Assembly (NCBI GenBank): GCA_029937135.1
Contig: JAPYQX010000192.1
Span: 1 to 5,750 of the forward strand
Direction of reading: 5' to 3'
Length of the DNA: 5,750 nt
Source: Nitrospinota bacterium
GTDB lineage: Bacteria; UBA8248
A program made the translations under genes and the position numbers. A model generated the notes under the pieces. It saw only the letters and a program-made list of their open reading frames with translations, made no database searches and was not told the DNA's origin. This document shows positions 4,784 to 5,750 of the stretch, one piece after another. Each line of letters starts with the position of its first letter. Within the stretch, counting starts at the first letter, position 1.

Positions 4784-5731
4784 CAAGCTATTGTATTTAT
4801 GTCCGTTTTACTGTTTTCATCAATCGTAGTCGAAATTTTTGCCTTCTCAGCTCCTGCGGACACGACTCCCCCCTCCTCCGCTACAAAGCCTGAAACGGCC
4901 CCCGGTTCGCCATCAACCTCCGCGTCGCCGGGAAAGGCGCCCAGCTCGCCGGTCCTCAAGGAAGAAACCACGACGGACACCTCCCAACTCACTCTCGCGC
5001 GGAATATCCTGTTTGTCCGCCTGAATAAAGGATTTTATGAAGTTCGTGAAATCTTCATGTTCGAGAATCGGGGAAAAAAAACCATCGTCTCGAAGGGAGG
5101 TGCGCCGACGCTGCGGTTCGTACTCCCGAAGAGCAACAACATTCGCAATCCGGGAGCCCAACTGACCGCTCCGATGCAGGGCCTCGATCCGAAGAATATC
5201 CAACGGGTTGGGCGGGAGATGTTATCGACCGAGCCGATCCCGCCCGGCATGAAACTGGTCGGCCTGTTCTATCGTCTGGCGGACGAGTTCGGGGGTATTT
5301 TTGTCGAGCGCCCTATTATTTATGGCACTCAGAGTTTCGCCATTCTCCCCGAAAAAGACCGGGTGCAGATGGGCGCCGATGGATTCAGCCTTGGCAGCCC
5401 GGTTAAGTTCCAGGATGGCGAATACGAGTCTTATGCCACCGTTTCCCGCTCTGGAAGTGTGGTTCGCTTTACCCTCAAGGCGCCGGATTCGAGGGGCGGG
5501 ATTCTCTATTTTTACGCCGCCGGAGGAGTCATTTTCATCCTTGGCGCCGGGCTTGCCTTCTGGATTCGCGGAAGGAGGAAGCAGGGGCGAACACTTCAGG
5601 CGGAGCGGGACGAGCTTGTCCGCGCTGTCGCGGCCCTCGACGACCGCCGGGCGCAGGGGGGAATTTCCGCCAGTGAGCATGAGTCGATTCGGGGTCCCCG
5701 TATCGAACGTCTCAGGGAGCTTTCCCGTTAA
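4763..5731 (+). CDS. Unrecognised exported protein with C-terminal membrane anchor, ccm-linked
   Basis: With the GTG start this is a 322-residue protein. I do not recognise the family with confidence. It has a basic n-region (NRRNF), a hydrophobic signal segment (about 7-29, possible cleavage after AFSA at 30), and a Pro/Ser/Thr-rich linker (31-75). A likely all-beta periplasmic domain follows (about 76-242; for example FYEVREIFMFENRG at 91-104). One membrane helix spans about 247-268, followed by RGRRK. The cytoplasmic tail (269-322) carries ER....R.....D..R..GGIS..E.E, which aligns without gaps to residues 49-75 of the upstream zinc-ribbon protein. The positive residues after the helix support an inside tail. 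A start at 4709 is possible (340 residues) but has no ribosome site. It lies 69 bases after the preceding stop and abuts the next gene. A part in cytochrome c maturation is inferred from position only. Confidence 0.85.
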   Translation: MNRRNFMQAIVFMSVLLFSSIVVEIFAFSAPADTTPPSSATKPETAPGSPSTSASPGKAPSSPVLKEETTTDTSQLTLARNILFVRLNKGFYEVREIFMFENRGKKTIVSKGGAPTLRFVLPKSNNIRNPGAQLTAPMQGLDPKNIQRVGREMLSTEPIPPGMKLVGLFYRLADEFGGIFVERPIIYGTQSFAILPEKDRVQMGADGFSLGSPVKFQDGEYESYATVSRSGSVVRFTLKAPDSRGGILYFYAAGGVIFILGAGLAFWIRGRRKQGRTLQAERDELVRAVAALDDRRAQGGISASEHESIRGPRIERLRELSR

Positions 5732-5750
5732 ATGCCCGCGACCCTGGAGG
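5732..5750 (+). CDS. Start of a further ccm-operon gene (partial; possibly ccmA)
   Basis: An ATG directly follows the preceding TAA stop and opens a frame, MPATLE, that runs off the window end after six codons. AGGGAG at 5714-5719 is 12 bases upstream, a rather long but usable distance. The same hexamer precedes ccmF. Such a start would suit the ATP-binding subunit CcmA, which is expected in this operon, but six codons cannot identify a family. Treat the identity as a guess from context. Confidence 0.5.

Noticed and set aside
1..5750. CRISPR arrays, insertion sequences, tRNA or rRNA genes, attachment sites
   Set aside because: No regularly spaced repeats, transposase-like frames, terminal inverted repeats or tRNA-like cloverleaf arms with a CCA end were seen. 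The gene content is ordinary chromosomal.

Overview
The window reads as Gram-negative bacterial chromosome, mostly near 60% G+C by eye. All genes lie on the plus strand. It holds the end of a branched-chain amino acid region (ilvC) followed by the start of a cytochrome c maturation (Ccm, System I) operon. The CcmE is of the unusual cysteine type (CxxxF instead of HxxxY). From family knowledge, Cys-type CcmE occurs in Desulfovibrio-like bacteria and some archaea rather than in Escherichia or Rhodobacter. A Desulfobacterota-, Nitrospinota- or NC10-like origin is therefore plausible, but this window cannot fix the taxonomy.

Layout. Positions 1-204 contain no convincing gene. They hold a 7-bp inverted repeat, a good sigma70-type promoter (73-101), and a leader with a terminator-like hairpin plus U-rich tract (137-180). 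ilvC (205-1236) is a complete class I ketol-acid reductoisomerase, closed by a strong intrinsic terminator (1264-1310). The gap 1311-1459 holds an 8-bp inverted repeat and a second sigma70-type promoter (1379-1407), which probably starts the ccm operon. ccmE (1460-1939) and ccmF (2000-4012) follow. Next come a membrane-anchored CcmI-like protein with a C-terminal zinc ribbon (4016-4693), an unrecognised exported single-span protein (4763-5731, GTG start), and the first six codons of another gene at 5732, possibly ccmA.

How the genes work together. CcmE carries haem in the periplasm and CcmF transfers it to apocytochrome c. In the textbook system CcmH, CcmG and CcmI handle the apocytochrome. 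None of these in standard form is seen after ccmF. Instead there are two atypical proteins, each with one membrane segment and each with a similar cytoplasmic helical motif (ER...R.....D..R..G.[LI]S..[DE]..E) resembling the first cytoplasmic segment of CcmI. Together with the Cys-type CcmE this suggests a variant Ccm system whose accessory parts have been replaced. That is the most interesting aspect of the window.

A second point of interest is the junction between these two genes. A near-identical 26/27-bp direct repeat, 73 bp apart, lies in a clearly AT-rich patch. One copy spans the stop codon of the first gene and the other spans the start of the second.
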